DNA of 47,682 bases from Ferrithrix thermotolerans DSM 19514 (GTDB lineage: Bacteria; Actinomycetota; Acidimicrobiia; Acidimicrobiales; Acidimicrobiaceae). The stretch is from the NCBI RefSeq assembly GCF_900128965.1, contig NZ_FQUL01000016.1:1-47682 (forward strand), read 5' to 3'. Below are positions 45,552 through 47,682 of the stretch, piece by piece. The notes beneath the pieces are model-generated. The model saw only the letters and a program-made list of their open reading frames with translations. It was not told the DNA's origin and ran no database searches. Position 1 is the first letter of the stretch. The number at the start of each line of letters is the position of its first letter. The position numbers and the translations under genes are program-made.

Positions 45552-46817
45552 CTACTTTACCTTCACTTCTCCTGCGACACCTCTACCAGTTACGATCGTA
45601 AGTGCAGTCTTTGCAGCTCTAACACCAGAGGCGAAAGCTCCATCGATTGAGGGTGACTCTAAGTAGTCTCCTGCTAGGACAACGTTCTTGGCGACGAGTG
45701 GCCCCTTTGCGAGTTGTAAAGCTTGTCCAAACACCTTTGGTAGCGACGCACTAACCGTGCCTGACTGAAGCTCCTCCCAACTCTTTGTTTGTGTGCCAAA
45801 GACTCTGTTGAGTTGATTCTTGACATCTTCAGGGGAAGCGTTTGGGCGATAGGAGACCGATATCAGATGAGTGTCTTTGGGTGCGTAGTAAATGGATACA
45901 TCGCTCATAACACATGTTGTAAGAATGGGTCCTTTGTTTACGGACGGAACGTATACGGCCTGATGTCCTAAGGGGCGCTCTTTTGTTCTTAGGTACATAT
46001 AACCCACCGAGCTGTAATCAATCTGTTGTAGAGATCCTGGTATGAGACGCCGTGCTGTGGTGGCGTCGGTCGCAACCACCACGCATTGTGCTTTGATCCT
46101 TTCGCCGCTGTTCATAGTCACGCCATCAGATGAGATCTGTACGACCTCTTGTTCCAAGAAAATCTGTTCATTTAGAGATGATGCGAACTGTTTGGGAATC
46201 ATATCCATCCCTAGCGCCGGAATCGAAGCTCCACCTCTTCCAAATACCTTGATCAGAAAGTTGGTAAAACTGATCGGATATCTCAGTTCATCGTCTAAGT
46301 AGACGGCCTTTAGGAAAGGTTCTGCAACAGAGCGTCGCAGCCTTGAAGCCGACGAGAAGCGCGAAAGAACCGCATCGGTAGAGCTATTTCCGTTACGGTA
46401 GGACGAAATGAAAGCTTTGACCAGTGCGGCGATATCGGTTGGCGAGAGTAGCTGTGGCAAATCTCGAAATCCTAAGTTGGTCGATAAGGGATCTGAAACT
46501 AGTCTCGGCTGTCCTGAGGGCGAGTCGATGTACAGCCCCTTATAGAAAGGGCGTAGTTCGAGCTTCGTGTAGTCCAGCATTCTCTTTCCCATGGGGTATT
46601 CGTTGAGGTAGACCTGAAATCCCTTGTCAAAGACGTATCCTTCGACTCGATCGGTGCGGACTTTGCCACCTGCAACCGAGGACTTTTCAACTACGACGCA
46701 GTCCACGCCGTTATTTTGAAGGACCTTGGCACAGCTCAGACCGGCTAAGCCCGCCCCTACGACCGCTACTTGGGTCTCATCAGGTAGAGACCTTCGGGCG
46801 CACTGATCCTGCGACAT
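45552..46817 (-). CDS. FAD-dependent oxidoreductase, amine-oxidase/desaturase type
   Basis: The 421-residue protein has the N-terminal FAD motif VAVVGAGLAGLSCAKVL, the VVEKSSVAGGKVRTD loop, and FDKGFQVYLNEYP, which places it with the protoporphyrinogen oxidase/phytoene desaturase-like flavoproteins. The C-terminal GDYLESPSIDGAFASGVRAA is the typical FAD-isoalloxazine segment. The specific reaction cannot be named; it is not a full match to any known carotenoid enzyme by pattern. GGAGG lies upstream of the ATG at 46817. The carboxyltransferase gene follows 29 bases later in the same operon. Confidence 0.88.
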   Translation of the reverse strand: MSQDQCARRSLPDETQVAVVGAGLAGLSCAKVLQNNGVDCVVVEKSSVAGGKVRTDRVEGYVFDKGFQVYLNEYPMGKRMLDYTKLELRPFYKGLYIDSPSGQPRLVSDPLSTNLGFRDLPQLLSPTDIAALVKAFISSYRNGNSSTDAVLSRFSSASRLRRSVAEPFLKAVYLDDELRYPISFTNFLIKVFGRGGASIPALGMDMIPKQFASSLNEQIFLEQEVVQISSDGVTMNSGERIKAQCVVVATDATTARRLIPGSLQQIDYSSVGYMYLRTKERPLGHQAVYVPSVNKGPILTTCVMSDVSIYYAPKDTHLISVSYRPNASPEDVKNQLNRVFGTQTKSWEELQSGTVSASLPKVFGQALQLAKGPLVAKNVVLAGDYLESPSIDGAFASGVRAAKTALTIVTGRGVAGEVKVK

Positions 46818-46980
46818 CGCAATGCTCCTCCTACAAAACTTCTTTATTCAAAGATTATGCTAAGGCGTTTAGCAGACGCGTGCCTAGAATTTGCATATCG
46901 AGGCGAGATTAGTTTGAGTTACGGACTGAATAACCCCAGGTTTGATACAGACTCCTACTCCTTAAGAGGATGGAGTTACT

Positions 46981-47231
46981 ATGGCACAGGTGAAGCGTTA
47001 CTCACCAGAGGTAAGAGATAGGGCTATTCCTATGGTTGTAGACCACCGAGGGGAATAACCTTCGTAAGTGGGCAGCGATTCAATCGGTAGCCAACAAGCT
47101 CGGCATGACCCCCTGAGACCTTACGTCACTGGGTGCGCCAAACCGAGATCGACACAGGGGAGAGCGAGGGGATAACGAGTGAGGCCAAGGTGCAGATGCG
47201 CCAACTCGAACGCGAGAACGCTTGAGCTAAA
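46981..47231 (+). pseudogene. Decayed IS3-family orfA fragment
   Basis: An ATG at 46981, behind AAGAGGATGGAG, begins MAQVKRYSPEVRDRAI, the typical IS3-family orfA start. The HTH region then breaks: a TAA follows DHRGE, and the recognisable pieces (AIQSVANKLGMT, LRHWVRQTEIDTGE, MRQLERENAELK) lie in different frames, showing small deletions. It stops abruptly at 47231, where the ISL3-family element begins. The remainder of the element is not seen in the window. Confidence 0.8.
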
Positions 47232-47232
47232 G

Positions 47233-47682
47233 GGGGACTTCGGATTTAAGTGGGGAATTTAGTCGGCTGCCTGTACGCACCAGGGGTGAACTTGAGAGAG
47301 GCACAGGGGTTCTGCCAGAATGATGTTAGGTACAACTCAAAACCTGGAGGACCCCTGTGGAGAAAACCCTATCCGAATTGCCGAGATTCTGCTCGGTCTC
47401 AGTGATGTTAATTTACTTGGGGTTGAAGATCCAGCTGATGAGGGCGAAAAGGCACCCTTTTGAGTTCACATCGAGTGTCGAGGTGAACGACCGAGGTGCC
47501 CTATCTGTGATGGCAAAACGTACGCTAAGGGAAGTTCCCTGGTAGAGCTCTATGACCTACAAAGCTTTGGCCGTAGGGTGAGGCTCATCTCGCACAAACG
47601 CCGCTGGGTTTGTGCCGATCCCCACTGTGGCGGAGGGTCCTTTAGTGACCAGGACTCAAGCATCGCAGCCCCAGGACTCAGG
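47233..47682 (+). mobile_element. ISL3-family element, left-end fragment running off the window
   Basis: This is the diverged, oppositely oriented mate of 1-432. It begins GGGGACTTCGGATTT and reads towards the right edge. The transposase frame can be followed (IRIAEILLGLSD from 47371, VHIECRGERPRCPIC, FGRRVRLISHKRRW). One base is missing before the start, so the initiating ATG of the left copy has no in-frame counterpart here; the same in-frame TGA lies at 47461-47463. It is inserted next to or in the IS3 orfA relic. Its 3' part lies outside the window. Confidence 0.8.

Overview
The window reads as a chromosomal segment from an actinobacterium of moderate G+C. The protein flavour points that way: a PadR regulator, two small F420/PPOX-type flavin proteins, an MMPL transporter, an SCO6745-like protein, and indirect Gln-tRNA synthesis with GatCAB. 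Several transcripts look leaderless. I lean towards the Acidimicrobiia, but that is inference from protein character, not from a marker gene. Most of the window is dense, ordinary housekeeping metabolism. Both edges are outward-facing partial copies of the same ISL3-family element, so the window looks like a contig that ends in a repeat at each side.

Region 1 (about 0.7-9.8 kb) holds an SCP2-domain gene, gatCAB, ilvD and the ilvBNC operon. Between ilvD and ilvB is a complete attenuator: a promoter, a 13-residue leader peptide rich in Val/Leu/Ile, a hairpin that begins at the leader stop codon, and an intrinsic terminator. Region 2 (9.8-14.4 kb) holds a 12-segment membrane protein with an ABC-ATPase-like partner that has lost all nucleotide-binding motifs. 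A PadR regulator with a Gly/His/Cys/Met-rich repeated N-terminus follows. Then comes leuA behind a second attenuator of the same design, whose leader peptide ends in five leucines.

Region 3 (14.9-21.3 kb) holds serA, two acyl-CoA dehydrogenases, an esterase and a 3-hydroxyacyl-CoA dehydrogenase. Region 4 (21.4-24.3 kb) holds gltX, a DUF218 protein, tRNA-Gln(CTG), tRNA-Glu(CTC) and a strongly structured candidate small RNA ending in an intrinsic terminator. With gatCAB, the window therefore carries every component of the two-step route to Gln-tRNA. Region 5 (24.3-30.2 kb) holds an SCO6745-like protein, a PPOX protein, a class-IV aminotransferase, an XdhC-like protein and transketolase.

Region 6 (30.3-38.1 kb) is a coherent amine-catabolic cluster: alanine dehydrogenase, a PuuB-like FAD oxidoreductase, a GabT-like aminotransferase, an aminobutyraldehyde-dehydrogenase-like ALDH, an Lrp/AsnC regulator and a SpuC-like class-III aminotransferase. 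The likely flow is putrescine to aminobutanal to GABA to succinic semialdehyde, with alanine dehydrogenase returning pyruvate from alanine. Region 7 (38.3-46.8 kb) holds a crotonase-fold protein lacking both hydratase glutamates, an MMPL transporter, a PPOX protein, a Ca2+/cation antiporter, a nitroreductase, an acyl-CoA carboxyltransferase subunit and an FAD oxidoreductase. The right edge carries a decayed IS3-family orfA cut by the ISL3 element.
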